A stretch of DNA of 64,000 nt, from the NCBI RefSeq assembly GCF_006716125.1, contig NZ_VFOM01000001.1:1240001-1304000 (forward strand), read 5' to 3'. This DNA comes from Homoserinimonas aerilata (GTDB taxonomy: Bacteria; Actinomycetota; Actinomycetes; Actinomycetales; Microbacteriaceae). Positions 37,801-47,983 of this stretch are shown here, in pieces. Within the stretch, counting starts at the first letter, position 1, and every line of letters begins with the position of its first letter. The notes below the pieces were generated by a model that saw only the letters and a list, made by a program, of their open reading frames with translations, made no database searches and was not told the origin of the DNA. A program made the position numbers and the translations under genes.

Positions 37801-38326
37801 CGGCGGCCTTCTTGGCCTCCTCGTACTGCCCCAACCTCAGGCGGGTCTGCACTTCGCCGCTGGGGCATCCGGTGGTCGCGATGAGCCCACCCGCGTACGT
37901 GGACAGGAGCTCCCTGTCCATACGCGGCTTGAAGTAGTACCCCTCGAGTGAGGCCCTCGACGACAGCCGGAACAGGTTGTGGAGGCCCTCATTGCTGGCA
38001 CTCAGAAGCGTCATGTGCGTGTACGCGCCGGCACCCGAGACGTCGTCTTCACCGCCGTTACCCCACTTGATGCGGGTCTTGTCGGTGCGGTGAGTGCCCG
38101 GAGTGACGTAGGCCTCGGTGCCGATGATCGGCTTGATGCCGGCGCTCGTAGCCGTCTTCCAGAAGTCGTACGCCCCGAAGACGTTGCCGTGGTCGGTGAC
38201 CGCGACTGCGGGCATGCCCTGCTCGACGGCAGCGTCGATGAGCGGTTTGACGCGCGCCGCTCCGTCCAACATCGAGTACTCACTGTGCACATGAAGGTGC
38301 ACGAAGGAATCGTTGCTCGAAGGCAC
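34811..38326 (-). CDS. dnaE: DNA polymerase III alpha subunit
   Basis: DnaE is the replicative polymerase, 1,171 residues. The N-terminal PHP domain starts FVHLHVHSEYSMLDGA, and further PHP residues lie in AVTDHGNVFGAYDF. The catalytic aspartates are in MPDFDVDFDDRRR at about 415. The finger region contains GVHAAGVIMS and QLDGGPMRGLL. Near the C-terminus an OB-fold (VTIAGLVTSVQHR) is present. It starts at GTG. Length and motifs fit the DnaE1 housekeeping type, not the error-prone DnaE2. Confidence 0.97.
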   Translation of the reverse strand: MPSSNDSFVHLHVHSEYSMLDGAARVKPLIDAAVEQGMPAVAVTDHGNVFGAYDFWKTATSAGIKPIIGTEAYVTPGTHRTDKTRIKWGNGGEDDVSGAGAYTHMTLLSASNEGLHNLFRLSSRASLEGYYFKPRMDRELLSTYAGGLIATTGCPSGEVQTRLRLGQYEEAKKAAADFRDIFGKENYFAEIMDHGLGIERRIMSDLLRLAKDLELPLVATNDLHYTHAHDATSHAALLCVQSGTTLDDPKRFKFDADEFYLKSASQMRQLFRDHPEACDNTLLIAERCDVTFDEGANFMPRFPVPEGETEESWFVKEVDKGLHYRYPDGIPADVRRQADYEVGVILQMGFPGYFLVVADFINWSKDNGIRVGPGRGSGAGSMAAYAMRITDLDPLRHGLIFERFLNPDRVSMPDFDVDFDDRRRGEVIKYVTEKYGDERVAQIVTYGTIKAKQALKDSSRVLGFPFGMGEKLTKAMPPPIMGKDIPLTGIFDKDHPRYKEAGDIRAVVESDAEAKTVFETALGLENLKRQWGVHAAGVIMSSEPLIDIIPIMKREQDGQIVTQFDYPACEALGLIKMDFLGLRNLTIIDDALDNIESNRGHRPVLEDLELDDPDAYALLARGDTLGVFQLDGGPMRGLLRLMKPDNFEDISAVIALYRPGPMGADSHTNYALRKNAMQEITPIHPELEEPLQEILGGTYGLIIYQEQVMSVAQKVAGFSLGQADILRRAMGKKKKSELDKQYEGFSGGMKERGFSDAAIKALWDILLPFSDYAFNKAHSAAYGVISYWTAYLKAHYPAEYMAALLTSVGDSKDKLAIYLNECRRMGIKVLPPDVNESIGFFAAVGDDIRFGLGAVRNVGFAVVDQIRHARDEKGRFIAFHDFLKKVPISVANKRTIESLIKAGAFDSLGDTRRALYEIHEDAAEGAVRDKRAEANGQVGFNFDDLWDEPQAAGGVPERPEWSKRDKLLFEREMLGLYVSDHPLAGLELQLAKHASVTIADILGGEAVSDGETVTIAGLVTSVQHRTARNSGNPYGLITVEDFGGEITVMFLGKTYQEFSPALVADSIMAIRARVSVRDDGVNLHASSMFQPDTGQSLGSGPLTISVPEFRATTDVVTALGDVLIRHSGDTEVRLKLVKGDTARMFEVPYPVTVTADLYGELKSLLGPSCLA

Positions 38327-38432
38327 TACTTCTCCGTCTAGCCGAGGGTCATCCAGAAGGGGGCGGGGTGGTTCTCCAGTCTACGGCGAGCCCACGACGG
38401 TCGACTCCACCGACAGGCCGCGCAGCGGGCCG

Positions 38433-39353
38433 TCAGGCGTCGCGAAGCGTGTCGAGCGCGTGCTGGAGATCATCCGGATAGCGCGACTCGAACTCGACAT
38501 ACTCCCCGGATGCCGGATGCCGGAACCCGAGACGCATCGCGTGCAGCCACTGCCGCGTCAGCCCGAGGCGCTCGCTCAGGGTCGGGTCGGCACCATACAT
38601 GGAGTCGCCGACACACGGATGCCGCTGCGCCGCCATGTGGACCCGGATCTGGTGTGTGCGCCCCGTCTCGAGATGGATCTCGAGCAGCGACGCGCCGGGA
38701 AAGGCCTCGAGCGTCTCGTAGTGCGTGACCGAGTCCTTGCCACCGGCGACGACCGCGAACTTCCAGGCAGAGGAGGGATGCCGACCGATCGGCGCATCGA
38801 TGGTTCCCCGCAGCGGATCGGGGTGCCCCTGGACGACGGCGTGATAGATCTTGTCGACGTCGCGGTCGTGGAAGGCCCGCTTGAGCTCGGTGTAGGCGCG
38901 CTCCGACTTCGCGACCACCATGAGCCCACTGGTGCCGGCATCCAGCCGATGCACGATTCCGGCGCGTTCGGCTGCCCCCGACGTGGAGATGCGGAAGCCC
39001 GCCCCGGCGAGAGCGCCGAGCACGGTGGGCCCGTTCCATCCGACGGACGGGTGCGCCGCAACCCCGACCGGCTTGTCGATCACGACGATGTCGTCGTCAT
39101 CGTGAACGATCGTGAAACCGGGCACGAGAGCGGGCACGATGGAGGGCTCCTCACGGGGACGCCACTCGATCTCGAGCCAGCTGCCGGCGCGAAGGCGGTC
39201 GGACTTCGACAGAGTGACCCCGTCGGATCTGACCCCTCCCGCATCGATCACCTCGGCGGCGAAGGTGCGAGAGAAGCCCATCAGTTTCGCCAATGCGGCG
39301 TCCACCCGCTCGCCCGCCAGACCGTCTGCAACGGGAAGCGTGCGCGATTCCAT
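38433..39353 (-). CDS. rluD: Ribosomal large-subunit pseudouridine synthase (RluD type)
   Basis: This enzyme isomerises uridines in 23S rRNA. The 306-residue protein has an N-terminal S4 RNA-binding domain ([20 protein letters not shown]), then the catalytic domain with the RluA-family signature [19 protein letters not shown] carrying the active aspartate, and [17 protein letters not shown] 39,353 gives the normal start; the open frame to 39,560 lies in lspA and is rejected. lspA ends ten bases upstream, the common pairing of these two genes. Confidence 0.93.
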   Translation of the reverse strand: MESRTLPVADGLAGERVDAALAKLMGFSRTFAAEVIDAGGVRSDGVTLSKSDRLRAGSWLEIEWRPREEPSIVPALVPGFTIVHDDDDIVVIDKPVGVAAHPSVGWNGPTVLGALAGAGFRISTSGAAERAGIVHRLDAGTSGLMVVAKSERAYTELKRAFHDRDVDKIYHAVVQGHPDPLRGTIDAPIGRHPSSAWKFAVVAGGKDSVTHYETLEAFPGASLLEIHLETGRTHQIRVHMAAQRHPCVGDSMYGADPTLSERLGLTRQWLHAMRLGFRHPASGEYVEFESRYPDDLQHALDTLRDA

Positions 39354-39363
39354 ACCCACCCCG

Positions 39364-39945
39364 CTAGCGATCGTGGTCAACGACTGCGGCAGGCTCAGCA
39401 TCCGAAGCCTCGCGGCTCTCATGCCGTGTGCCGTCGAGGCCGATGCCCCGGATCGTGAGGATGATGAACAACCCCATGCTGGAGACGATGAAGATGTCGG
39501 CGATGTTGAAGATCGCGGGGAATCCCCAGACCTGAATGAAGTCGACGACGTGACCCACACCGAAGCCCGGCTCCCGGAAGAGACGATCGGTGAGGTTACC
39601 GATCGTTCCTCCCAGCAGCATGCCGAACAGCACCGCCCAACCGATCGAGCGGATGCGGTGGGCGAAGAGCACGATGAAGATCGTGACCGCCGAAGCGGCT
39701 ATGGAGAATATCCAGGTCGAGCCACTGGCCAGGGAGAACGCCGCACCCGAGTTCTTGACGAACACGAACTGCAGCAGCTCCCCCAGAACCTCGTTGTGTT
39801 CCCGCGGAATCAGCTCCGCGACAACCCAGGCCTTGCTGAGTTGATCTGCCCCATAGACGAGCAACGCGACGACGACGAGCGCGCCGAGTGCCCGAATGTT
39901 GACCCGGGGAGAGCGACCCTTCGTTGTCGGCTCAGTTGCCGACAA
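39364..39945 (-). CDS. lspA: Lipoprotein signal peptidase II
   Basis: LspA cleaves the signal peptide of diacylated prolipoproteins. The 193-residue protein has four membrane helices. The two catalytic aspartates are in [12 protein letters not shown] and [22 protein letters not shown]. The start is uncertain: a TTG at 39,945, overlapping the wag31 stop by 14 bases, gives a sensible N-terminus. The open frame extends to 40,023 inside wag31. The tail after about residue 165 is acidic and unconserved. Clients in this window include the FKBP lipoprotein and CtaC. Confidence 0.88.
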   Translation of the reverse strand: MSATEPTTKGRSPRVNIRALGALVVVALLVYGADQLSKAWVVAELIPREHNEVLGELLQFVFVKNSGAAFSLASGSTWIFSIAASAVTIFIVLFAHRIRSIGWAVLFGMLLGGTIGNLTDRLFREPGFGVGHVVDFIQVWGFPAIFNIADIFIVSSMGLFIILTIRGIGLDGTRHESREASDAEPAAVVDHDR

Positions 39946-40657
39946 AGCCCTGGAAGTTCGCCGGAGGCTGGTTGGCCGGAGCCGAGAAGTCGGAACCGAA
40001 CTCGTTCTGCGCGGCAGGAACATCGTTGCTGCCGGTGTTCAGCGAGTTGGCCGACTCGAGCTCGCGCAGCTGACCCTCGATGTAACCCTTGAGGTTCTGG
40101 CGGTACTCGCGTTCGAAGGTGCGAAGCTCTTCGATCTGGGACTCGAGTGCGGAACGCTGGGACTCGAGCTCGCCGACCTTCTGGCGCTGCTCGGCCTCTG
40201 CCTCGCCGACGACACGAGCCGCAGTGGCGTGGCCCTCGGCGATGAGCGCGTCGCGCTTCTCGATGCCCTCACGCACGTGCTCCTCGTGGAGGCGGCGCGC
40301 TAGCTGCAGAAGATTGTTGGTGCTGCCGGTCTCGTCGAGACCCGGAGTGGCCGCGGCCTCTGCCGGGGCGGCGGGAGCCGGTGCCGGCACGGGCTCTGCG
40401 ACCACAGACGTCGGAACCTCTGCGGCGGCCGGAGCGGCGGCCTCAGGAGACTCCGTGGCGCCGCTGCGCTGCAGCTCGGCAATTCGCGAGTCGCTGGCGA
40501 TGAGGCGCTGACGAAGCTCCTCATTCTCCTGACCGAGGCGGCGAAGCTCTACGACAACCTCATCGAGGAAGTCATCCACCTCGTCCTGGTCGTAGCCCTC
40601 ACGGAACTTCGTCGGCTGAAACCGCTTGTTGACTACGTCTTCAGGCGTAAGCGCCAT
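39932..40657 (-). CDS. wag31: DivIVA-family polar growth and septum protein Wag31
   Basis: Wag31/DivIVA marks curved membrane at poles and septa and organises wall synthesis. The 241-residue protein opens with the conserved ALTPEDVVNKRFQPTKFREGY followed by DQDEVDDFLDEV, the lipid-binding domain. A coiled coil follows (ELRRLGQENEELRQRL), then an alanine- and proline-rich linker (about 75-115), and a long second coiled coil (about 130-205). ATG 40,657 is preferred because GAGGTGA lies five bases before it. In mycobacteria it is phosphorylated by PASTA-type kinases; a relative of those is encoded at 60,622. Confidence 0.94.
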   Translation of the reverse strand: MALTPEDVVNKRFQPTKFREGYDQDEVDDFLDEVVVELRRLGQENEELRQRLIASDSRIAELQRSGATESPEAAAPAAAEVPTSVVAEPVPAPAPAAPAEAAATPGLDETGSTNNLLQLARRLHEEHVREGIEKRDALIAEGHATAARVVGEAEAEQRQKVGELESQRSALESQIEELRTFEREYRQNLKGYIEGQLRELESANSLNTGSNDVPAAQNEFGSDFSAPANQPPANFQGFVGN

Positions 40658-40758
40658 TCTCGTCACCTCAAAAACTCTCTGTTGATCAACTGCAACGTTG
40701 GGACAACGCTAGCAATACACGGCTGCCCGAACCTGAAAGCGCGGGATGCTCCTCAAGG

Positions 40759-41070
40759 TTACAGGGCGGACGCCATCTGACGACCCGCCGAGACTACATA
40801 AAGTAACACCAACACCACCAGCATCACGATGCTCCATGCGAAATCGAGCGAAATTCCCCCCAGCCGAATGGGAGGAAGGAGCCGTCTGGTGAAGAGCACG
40901 GGCGGGTCGGTGAGCGTGTAGACGAACTCAGCGAGCACGAGTACGGCACCCTTGGGGCGCCAGCCGCGCGAGAACGCCACCACCAGTTCGAGGATAAAAC
41001 GCCCCCACATCAGGAGGAAGTAGATGAGCAGCGCGAAGTACGCGATGGTCAGCAGGACGAAGAGGATCAC
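40759..41070 (-). CDS. yggT: YggT-family membrane protein
   Basis: This 103-residue protein has two membrane regions (about 1-35 and 73-95). The YggT core FVYTLTDPPVLFTRRLLPPIRLGGISLDFAW holds the conserved Thr-Asp-Pro and Arg residues between them. It starts with GTG. Its place between sepF and wag31 is standard in Gram-positive bacteria. Function is not established; a link to division or osmotic balance is suggested by synteny only. Confidence 0.88.
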   Translation of the reverse strand: MILFVLLTIAYFALLIYFLLMWGRFILELVVAFSRGWRPKGAVLVLAEFVYTLTDPPVLFTRRLLPPIRLGGISLDFAWSIVMLVVLVLLYVVSAGRQMASAL

Positions 41071-41141
41071 AGGACGAGCCTAGGGCCCGCCGGGGCATGC
41101 CCCGTCACGACTCGGAGCACCGGCAGGCCACAGCAGGACGA

Positions 41142-41645
41142 CTACTGGGCGAAGTACGAGGCGTCAGCCGGCTCCGCGTCGACATGCGACTGCTCGCCGC
41201 TGACCGCGATATGTGCCGGAGAGAGCAGGAAGACCTTCGAGGTGACACGCTCGATCTTGCCGTAGAGGCCCTGCGACAGGCCACTGGCGAAATCGACGAG
41301 GCGCCGAGCATCCGGCTCGCTCATCTGCGACAGGTTGATGATGACCGGGATGCCCTCGCGGAAGCTCTCGGCGATGACCTGAGCGTCCTTGTACTGACGC
41401 GGGTGCACCGTGAGGATCTCGTTCATGTCGTTCGAGGCGACGACGCGAGCGGGCGTCGCACGGCGAAGGGGCGTGACAGGCGCACGCTGAGCCGAGTGCT
41501 GCACCGCGTTGCCGGGCGCAGGCTGATGTGACTGGGCGTGCTGTGCCGGCTGCTGGGCAGCGACGGGCGCGGCGCTCTCTTCATAGTCGAACTCCTCATC
41601 GGCAAGGCCGAGGTAGACCATCGTCTTGCGAAGTGGGTTTGCCAT
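41142..41645 (-). CDS. sepF: Cell division protein SepF
   Basis: SepF anchors FtsZ to the membrane and is the main FtsZ anchor in actinobacteria, which lack FtsA. The 167-residue protein starts [19 protein letters not shown], the amphipathic membrane-binding helix. A proline- and glutamine-rich linker (about 25-65) follows, then the SepF core [20 protein letters not shown] and [22 protein letters not shown] lies upstream of the ATG. Only about 100 bases separate it from ftsZ. Confidence 0.95.
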   Translation of the reverse strand: MANPLRKTMVYLGLADEEFDYEESAAPVAAQQPAQHAQSHQPAPGNAVQHSAQRAPVTPLRRATPARVVASNDMNEILTVHPRQYKDAQVIAESFREGIPVIINLSQMSEPDARRLVDFASGLSQGLYGKIERVTSKVFLLSPAHIAVSGEQSHVDAEPADASYFAQ

Positions 41646-41746
41646 GGTTGAAGCCTCCTGATCGTGACGTTTCTCCTGCGAGATTAACCCGGATGCCGCC
41701 CGAATCCGGTCATTGCCGGGGGCGAGTCGAAGGTGTGTTGCGGCCG

Positions 41747-42904
41747 CTACTTGAGGAAGTCCGGGATGTCGAGACCCTCTTCAGCGTCATCGAACACCGG
41801 GTCTGCAGGTGCCTGGGGCAGCTCGGGCTCAGCCGACCATGCGGGCGCGCTCTCGGCGCCCTGCGAGGTGGTCGCCGCGGACGCGTCGGCCGGAAGCGCC
41901 TCGCCGCTCGCGGGATCGATGTAGTTCGAACGGTGGCCCTGCTTCTTGATGACAGGCTCCCCTCCGTCGAATCCGGCGGCGATGACGGTGACCCGCACCT
42001 CGTCGCCGAGCGTGTCATCGATAACGGCACCGAAGATGATGTTCGCCTCGGGGTGCACAGCCTCCTGCACGAGCCTGGCCGCGTCGTTGATCTCGAAGAT
42101 GCCGAGGTTCGAGCCACCCTGGATGGAGAGCAGCACGCCATGCGCGCCGTCGATGCTCGCCTCGAGGAGCGGCGACGCGACAGCCAGCTCGGCCGCCTTG
42201 ATCGCACGATCGGCACCCCGGGACGAGCCGATGCCCATGAGCGCGGAGCCGGCGCCCTGCATGACGGACTTGACGTCGGCGAAGTCGAGGTTGATGAGGC
42301 CGGGCGTGGTGATGAGATCGGTGATGCCCTGCACACCGGCGAGGAGGACCTGGTCTGCCGTGGCGAAGGCCTCGAGGAAGCTGATGCCGCGGTCGCTGAT
42401 CTCGAGCAGGCGGTCGTTGGGCACGACGATGAGCGTGTCGACCTCGGTCTTGAGGGCGGAGATACCGACCTCGGCCTGAGCTGCGCGACGCTTGCCCTCG
42501 AATCCGAAGGGCCGCGTGACGACGCCGATCGTCAGAGCGCCGATCGACTTGGCGATGCGTGCGACCACGGGCGCACCACCCGTTCCGGTGCCGCCTCCCT
42601 CACCCGCGGTGACGAAGACCATGTCTGCGCCGGCGAGGGCCTCCTCGATCTCGTCCGCGTGGTCTTCGGCGGCGCGACGGCCGACCTCGGGGTCGGCTCC
42701 TGCGCCGAGGCCGCGGGTGATCTCACGGCCGACGTCGAGCTTGACGTCGGCGTCGCTCATGAGCAGGGCCTGGGCATCCGTGTTGATGGCGATGAACTCG
42801 ACCCCGCGAAGTCCGAGCTCGATCATGCGGTTGACGGCGTTGACTCCGCCGCCACCGATGCCGACGACCTTGATCACGGCGAGGTAGTTCTGATTTGTTG
42901 ACAC
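41747..42904 (-). CDS. ftsZ: Cell division protein FtsZ
   Basis: FtsZ is the tubulin-like GTPase that builds the division ring. The 385-residue protein has the N-terminal [14 protein letters not shown] loop, the tubulin signature GGGTGTG at 103-109, the T7 loop with [11 protein letters not shown], and the C-terminal peptide DIPDFLK that binds SepF and FtsW. It starts at GTG behind GGAGG. The 180-base gap upstream to ftsQ probably carries its own promoter; a run TAACTTTAAG there is suggestive but I cannot place the boxes with certainty. Confidence 0.98.
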   Translation of the reverse strand: MSTNQNYLAVIKVVGIGGGGVNAVNRMIELGLRGVEFIAINTDAQALLMSDADVKLDVGREITRGLGAGADPEVGRRAAEDHADEIEEALAGADMVFVTAGEGGGTGTGGAPVVARIAKSIGALTIGVVTRPFGFEGKRRAAQAEVGISALKTEVDTLIVVPNDRLLEISDRGISFLEAFATADQVLLAGVQGITDLITTPGLINLDFADVKSVMQGAGSALMGIGSSRGADRAIKAAELAVASPLLEASIDGAHGVLLSIQGGSNLGIFEINDAARLVQEAVHPEANIIFGAVIDDTLGDEVRVTVIAAGFDGGEPVIKKQGHRSNYIDPASGEALPADASAATTSQGAESAPAWSAEPELPQAPADPVFDDAEEGLDIPDFLK

Positions 42905-43084
42905 GTCCGGCCTCCGCTGGGAACTTTCAACCTCTACTAGAAGCTTAAAGTTATGCTCAGTATGTATTTCCTGACTCGAAAGTAGGCGGGCTCCGGCCCT
43001 GCGGGACTCAGGCGTACCCGCGTGTCGCGAACTCGGAGCCGATTAACAGTCGCAGGGCCCTGAACTCGGCCCGAATGCCCCGAA

Positions 43085-44212
43085 TCAGCCGGGGCGGACG
43101 ACAGCGCTCAACGGCGCCGTGACGTCATATTCGACCAGCGCATTCGGATCCTGCAGCGCCACCAGCTTCTCGAGCACACGCGCCTTGAGCGGCGTGCGAT
43201 CCACACTCCCCCACACGACCCGCTGACCGACGCCGCCGAACACGAGCGTCACATCGTCCATCGTCGACGCCGTCACCCGGTCGACCCGTGCAAGCAGCGG
43301 CTCAGGAAGCGCCAGCAGCACCGACACGACCGACTCGAATGCAGCGCCCTTCGCATCCGGATCAGCCAGCTCGAGCAGCGGCACGCCCGCCGGCCGGGTC
43401 TCCGACAGCTCGATCTCCACACCCGCCGGATCCACAAGGGAATAGCCGGATGCCGTCATGAGCGACGCCATCGGCTGGCGCTCTGCGATGTGAATGATCA
43501 GGGTGTGAGGAGGAACCGCCTCGGTGACATAGCTGCGGATGAGCGGAAACGCCGACAACTCATCCGTCAACGCACCGTAGTCGAGCAGCGCGAGGGGTGT
43601 GCCGAGCTGCCCGTCGACGGCGGCGTGCACCTCGTCCGGGCTGATACGGGAGGTTCCCGTGATCTCGATCTCCTCCAGCGCGAGCAGCGGCGAATAGACG
43701 GCCACCGCGATGAGTCCCCCCAGCAGGGCCGTGACCACGAGCGCCGACAGCCATGCGAGGCGGCGGTGGCGCGAGCGACGGGTGAAACGCCTGACCTCGA
43801 GCTTCTCGAAGCGGCGCCGCTCATGAGCTGCACGGCGGGCCTGACGCTGTGCCGCCCGAAGCGTGCTCTTCTCCGAGGCTGCAGCCTTCGCTCCCCCACG
43901 ATCACTCGCGCCAGGGACGGGGTCTCCGGATGCACGAGCGCCGGCGGGCGAGGCGGCAGAAGGCGGTGCCCCGATCACCGGGATGCTGTCGGTGTCGACA
44001 TCGTCGGCCACCGGACGGCGGGAGCGCTTCACCTTCGACGGCGTCGACGCGTCCTTGGCGGCATCCGATCGCCTCAGTCGCGCACCGATGCCCTGCAGCG
44101 GCCTCCTGCGCTTCGTGGGAGTCCCCTCGACAGGCTTTCCACCCACTGCATCATCCGGGAGGCCGGCACCCGTGGGCGTCGCCCTGCGGTCGAACCCCTC
44201 AGGACGCTTCAT
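43085..44212 (-). CDS. ftsQ: Cell division protein FtsQ
   Basis: FtsQ links early and late division proteins. The 375-residue protein has a long basic cytoplasmic part (about 1-150), one membrane helix ([22 protein letters not shown], about 151-172), and an outside POTRA domain beginning [17 protein letters not shown] second beta domain with [11 protein letters not shown] follows. The start overlaps the murC stop in an ATGA. The extended N-terminus is normal for actinobacteria. Confidence 0.92.
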   Translation of the reverse strand: MKRPEGFDRRATPTGAGLPDDAVGGKPVEGTPTKRRRPLQGIGARLRRSDAAKDASTPSKVKRSRRPVADDVDTDSIPVIGAPPSAASPAGARASGDPVPGASDRGGAKAAASEKSTLRAAQRQARRAAHERRRFEKLEVRRFTRRSRHRRLAWLSALVVTALLGGLIAVAVYSPLLALEEIEITGTSRISPDEVHAAVDGQLGTPLALLDYGALTDELSAFPLIRSYVTEAVPPHTLIIHIAERQPMASLMTASGYSLVDPAGVEIELSETRPAGVPLLELADPDAKGAAFESVVSVLLALPEPLLARVDRVTASTMDDVTLVFGGVGQRVVWGSVDRTPLKARVLEKLVALQDPNALVEYDVTAPLSAVVRPG

Positions 44213-45615
44213 GCACTGTCACGTCCCACAGAATCGAGAGCAGCGAGCAACTGCGGGATGATCAGGTGGATGTCGCCGCCGCCCATGGGCACGAGCAGAT
44301 CACCCTCGCGGGCGATCGACGCCGCATACTCCGCGGCCTGCTGCCAGCCATCGAAATAGCGCACAACATCCGGATCTCCGAACTGCTCCGCGATCAGGGC
44401 ACCGGTCACACCGGGCAGCGGATCCTGACGCGCGCCGTAGATCGGCACGATCACCGTATGGTCGGCGAGACGCTCGAACGCCTGCGCGAACTCTCCCGCC
44501 ATGTCGCGCGTGCGGGTGAAGAGATGCGGCTGGAAGATCGGGATGACCCTGCCGCCCGCCGCGACGCCACGGGCGCCAGAAAGCGCCGCCTCGACCTCTG
44601 TCGGGTGATGCGCGAAGTCATCGAACACGCGAACCCCGCGCACCTCGCCGCGGAACTCGAAACGACGCTCCGCTCCCTCGAAACCCGCGATGGCGTCGAG
44701 CGAACGACGCGGGTCGAAGCCGAGGCCGACGAGCACGGCGAAAGCACCGGCCGCATTGATCGCATTGTGCATCCCCGCGACCTTCATCTCGACGGCGTGG
44801 TCGAACCCCTCCCACGAGAGTGTGAAGGAGACCGTCGCACCCGACTCGACCGAATGGAGGCGCACATCCGCGGAAGCATCCGTGCCGAAGGTGAGCACCC
44901 TCCGCGCCGAGAGACGGCTCGTGATGTCGACGGCCCCGGGATCGTCGGAGGAGATCACGACCAGCTCGTCTGCGGCATCCGCAAAAGAGATGAAGGCCTC
45001 TTCGAAGGCCTCCCGCGAGCCGTAATGATCGAGGTGATCGGGGTCGACATTGGTCACCAACACGACGGAGGTGTCGTAGAGCAGGAAGGAGCCGTCGGAC
45101 TCATCCGCCTCCACCACGAAGACCTCGCCCGAGCCATACGCCGCGCTCACCCCGAGCGAGCGGATGACACCGCCGTTCACGAAACTCGGGTCGGCGCCGA
45201 GCGCCTTCAGCGCCGTCACGATCATCGCCGTCGACGTCGTCTTGCCATGCGCGCCTGCAACCGCCACGAGTCTGTCCTGCCGGGTCAACCAGGCGAGGGC
45301 CTGCGCCCTGTGGATGATCGGTGTGCCCCGGTCGCGCGCCGCGCGATACTCGGGATTGTCCTCAGAGATCGCCCCCGTCACCACGAGGGTGTCTGCAGCG
45401 CCGATGTTCGCCGCGTCATGGCCGATCGCGACCGACACACCCTTCGCCCGCAACGCCTCGACGGTGGCCCCTTCGCGGGCGTCCGAGCCCGTCACGGGAA
45501 TGCCCGCATCAACGAACAGGGCCGCGATGCCGCTCATCCCGGCACCGCCGATGCCGACGAAGTGCACGGAACCCAGCTCGTCTGGAACCTGCTGGGAGAA
45601 ATCCGACTTGATCAT
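44209..45615 (-). CDS. murC: UDP-N-acetylmuramate--L-alanine ligase
   Basis: MurC adds the first amino acid to UDP-MurNAc. The 468-residue protein has all three domains. The N-terminal nucleotide-sugar site is [14 protein letters not shown], and the intact ATP loop is GAHGKTTST at 121-129. The central catalytic residues are in [10 protein letters not shown] and [13 protein letters not shown], and the C-terminal domain has [15 protein letters not shown]. Every motif that the MurD- and MurF-position proteins have lost is present here, which shows that the cluster as a whole is not decaying. Confidence 0.97.
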   Translation of the reverse strand: MIKSDFSQQVPDELGSVHFVGIGGAGMSGIAALFVDAGIPVTGSDAREGATVEALRAKGVSVAIGHDAANIGAADTLVVTGAISEDNPEYRAARDRGTPIIHRAQALAWLTRQDRLVAVAGAHGKTTSTAMIVTALKALGADPSFVNGGVIRSLGVSAAYGSGEVFVVEADESDGSFLLYDTSVVLVTNVDPDHLDHYGSREAFEEAFISFADAADELVVISSDDPGAVDITSRLSARRVLTFGTDASADVRLHSVESGATVSFTLSWEGFDHAVEMKVAGMHNAINAAGAFAVLVGLGFDPRRSLDAIAGFEGAERRFEFRGEVRGVRVFDDFAHHPTEVEAALSGARGVAAGGRVIPIFQPHLFTRTRDMAGEFAQAFERLADHTVIVPIYGARQDPLPGVTGALIAEQFGDPDVVRYFDGWQQAAEYAASIAREGDLLVPMGGGDIHLIIPQLLAALDSVGRDSA

Positions 45616-45620
45616 CGTGC

Positions 45621-46697
45621 CTAACTTATCCTGACTGCCTCGTGGATCAGCCCCACCATACGATCGGTTCCGTCACGCATGCCGATCGACGCCGCAGCAC
45701 CCGCCATCTCGCTCAGTGCCCGACGATCCTGCAGTAGCGGGACCAGGGATGTTCCAACCCATTCGGGAGTGAAGACGGCGTTGTCGACGAGACGGGCCGC
45801 ACCCGACTCCACCGCCTGCCGAGCGTTGAGCCGCTGCTCGCCGTTACCGATGGCCAGAGGAACATAGACGGCCGGGATGCGCAGGGCCGTCAACTCGCTG
45901 ACCGTCGCGGAACCCGCCCGCGACACCGCGAGATCGGCCACGGCGAGAGCCAGGTCCATCCTGTCGCAGTAATCGATCGCATGATGATGCTTCAGGGTCT
46001 GGCCCCGCAGGTCGCCGCGCTCCCCCGTGATGTGAAGCAGCTGCCATCCCGCACCGATCACGCCCGCTGCGGAGGCCAAGACCGTGTCGTTGATGCGCTT
46101 CGCGCCGAGCGAGCCGCCGGTCACAAGAAGGGTCTGACGTGCAGCATCGAGGCCGAAGAACTCGATCGCCTCCGCGCGGGACGCATGCCTGTCGAGCTCC
46201 TCGATCTCACGACGCAGGGGCATCCCCACCAGCCGGGCGTGCCGCAGCCTTGTTCCGGGGAACGCGACACCGACGAAACGGGTGAGCATGCTGCCGAACC
46301 GATTGGCCATGCCGGGCCGGGCATTCGCCTCGTGCACGACCATGGGGAGACGGGCACGTCGGGCAGCCAGATAGGCGGGTGCCGCGACATAGCCTCCGAC
46401 CCCGACCACGACATCAACCTCACGCTCCTCGAGCGTCTGCACGATCGAGCCGACCATGGCTCGGAACCTGCCCGGGAATGTCAGCATCGCGCGACCCGGA
46501 CGACGAGGAAACGGCACCTTCGGCACCACGACGAGCTCATAGCCGCGCTGCGGCACCAGCCGTGCCTCAAGTCCCTCCGCCGTGCCCAGCACGATGATCT
46601 CGGACTCCGGCTCACGCTCGCGGAGCCTGTCGGCCATCGCGAGCAGGGGGTTCACATGACCAGCGGTCCCCCCACCGGCCAGAAGATACCTCGTCAC
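45621..46697 (-). CDS. murG: UDP-N-acetylglucosamine--N-acetylmuramyl transferase
   Basis: MurG adds GlcNAc to lipid I to make lipid II at the inner membrane face. The 358-residue protein has the N-terminal [18 protein letters not shown] glycine loop, [13 protein letters not shown], and the donor-binding [21 protein letters not shown] region. It starts at GTG overlapping the ftsW stop, and murC follows after five bases. Confidence 0.97.
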   Translation of the reverse strand: MTRYLLAGGGTAGHVNPLLAMADRLREREPESEIIVLGTAEGLEARLVPQRGYELVVVPKVPFPRRPGRAMLTFPGRFRAMVGSIVQTLEEREVDVVVGVGGYVAAPAYLAARRARLPMVVHEANARPGMANRFGSMLTRFVGVAFPGTRLRHARLVGMPLRREIEELDRHASRAEAIEFFGLDAARQTLLVTGGSLGAKRINDTVLASAAGVIGAGWQLLHITGERGDLRGQTLKHHHAIDYCDRMDLALAVADLAVSRAGSATVSELTALRIPAVYVPLAIGNGEQRLNARQAVESGAARLVDNAVFTPEWVGTSLVPLLQDRRALSEMAGAAASIGMRDGTDRMVGLIHEAVRIS

Positions 46698-47983
46698 GAG
46701 TCGACCCGACCGTGTGCGTCGGCGCGAGCCGCCGGTCGTGGCACAGGCTTGCGCGCGAAGGAGAGGACAACACCGATGGCGATCATGCTGCTGATGAGCG
46801 CCGTGCCACCAGACGAGATCAGCGGCAACGGAACGCCCAGCACCGGCAACACCCCCAACACCACCGCGATGTTCACGAAGGCCTGTCCTGCGAGCCAGAC
46901 CATGACTGCGCTCGTCGCGATCTTGGCGAACGGGTCCGGATTTGCCCGAATGATGCGGACAAATGCGATCACCATGATGATGAAGAGCACCAGCACGAGC
47001 AACGCACCGATCAGTCCGAGCTCCTCGCCGATGATGGCGAAGATGAAGTCATTGTCTGCCTCGGGAAGCCAGTTCCACTTGGCCTTCGAGTTGCCGAGCC
47101 CCTCACCGAAGACGCCGCCGGATGCCAGCGCCCACCACCCGTGAAGCGTCTGCCAGCAGTACCCGAGCTGGTCGTCGCTCGTTCCGCATCCGGCCTGCCA
47201 GGTGGCGATCCGGTCCTGTCTGGAGAGGGTGCCGAAGGCCAGTAACACGGCACCGACCGCACCGACCGCGATCGTGAGTGCCAGATGGGTGAGCTTCGCG
47301 CCGGCGAAGAACAGCGTTCCGAGGATCATGCCCGCAAGGATGACGACGGTTCCGAGGTCACCCCCGGCCATGACGAGGCCCACAGCGACGATGGTCACCG
47401 GGGCGATCGGGATCGCGAGTTCTCGCCAGTCGCCGAGAACACCCTGCTTGCGCGAGAGGATCAGTGCCAGCCAGATGACCAGGGCGAGCTTGACCAGCTC
47501 GGAGGGCTGGAACTGGATGGAGCCGATGGCGATCCAGTTTCGGTTTCCGTTGACGTTGACGCCCAGCGGGGTGGCCACGGTGAGGAACTGGAGGGCGACG
47601 GCACCGACGACGGCGATCCCGGCCCATCGCTTCCAGAACGCCGCGCGAGCGCGCGAAGCCAGAAGCATCAACGGGAGGCCTATGGCTGCGAACAGGGCCT
47701 GGCGGCTGAAGCTGCCGAAGAAGCCGCCCGACTCTGTGTAGGACGTCACCGAGGACGACGACAGAACCATGACGAGGCCGAGCGCGACGAGGAACAGGGT
47801 CGTACCCAGGAGCAGGAAGTAGTTGCCCGTCTCCGCCCCGAAGAGCCTGCGCACCGCAATCACCGCGGCGGCACCGGAACGGCCAGAGGAAGCCGCGTCG
47901 CCACGCTCCGGAGCCGGATGACCCTGCGGGCCACGTCTGTCATGGCCGCCGGGAATCGGGCGGCGTGGCGGACTCGCAGTCAT
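46694..47983 (-). CDS. ftsW: Septal peptidoglycan polymerase FtsW
   Basis: FtsW (SEDS family) polymerises lipid II at the septum together with FtsI. The 429-residue protein has about ten membrane helices, the extracellular loop with GNRNWIAIGSIQFQPSELVK, and LGVPLPLISSGGTALISSM. ATG 47,983 is chosen because GGGGAGGAG lies just upstream. The frame stays open to 48,235, but that 84-residue extension would overlap murD and shows no family similarity. It is separated from the truncated murD by 181 bases, whereas these genes normally abut. Confidence 0.94.
   Translation of the reverse strand: MTASPPRRPIPGGHDRRGPQGHPAPERGDAASSGRSGAAAVIAVRRLFGAETGNYFLLLGTTLFLVALGLVMVLSSSSVTSYTESGGFFGSFSRQALFAAIGLPLMLLASRARAAFWKRWAGIAVVGAVALQFLTVATPLGVNVNGNRNWIAIGSIQFQPSELVKLALVIWLALILSRKQGVLGDWRELAIPIAPVTIVAVGLVMAGGDLGTVVILAGMILGTLFFAGAKLTHLALTIAVGAVGAVLLAFGTLSRQDRIATWQAGCGTSDDQLGYCWQTLHGWWALASGGVFGEGLGNSKAKWNWLPEADNDFIFAIIGEELGLIGALLVLVLFIIMVIAFVRIIRANPDPFAKIATSAVMVWLAGQAFVNIAVVLGVLPVLGVPLPLISSGGTALISSMIAIGVVLSFARKPVPRPAARADAHGRVDS

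Noticed and set aside
35687..37951. Open frame of 754 codons on the plus strand inside dnaE
   Set aside because: Shadow of dnaE; it has no domain or ribosome binding site.
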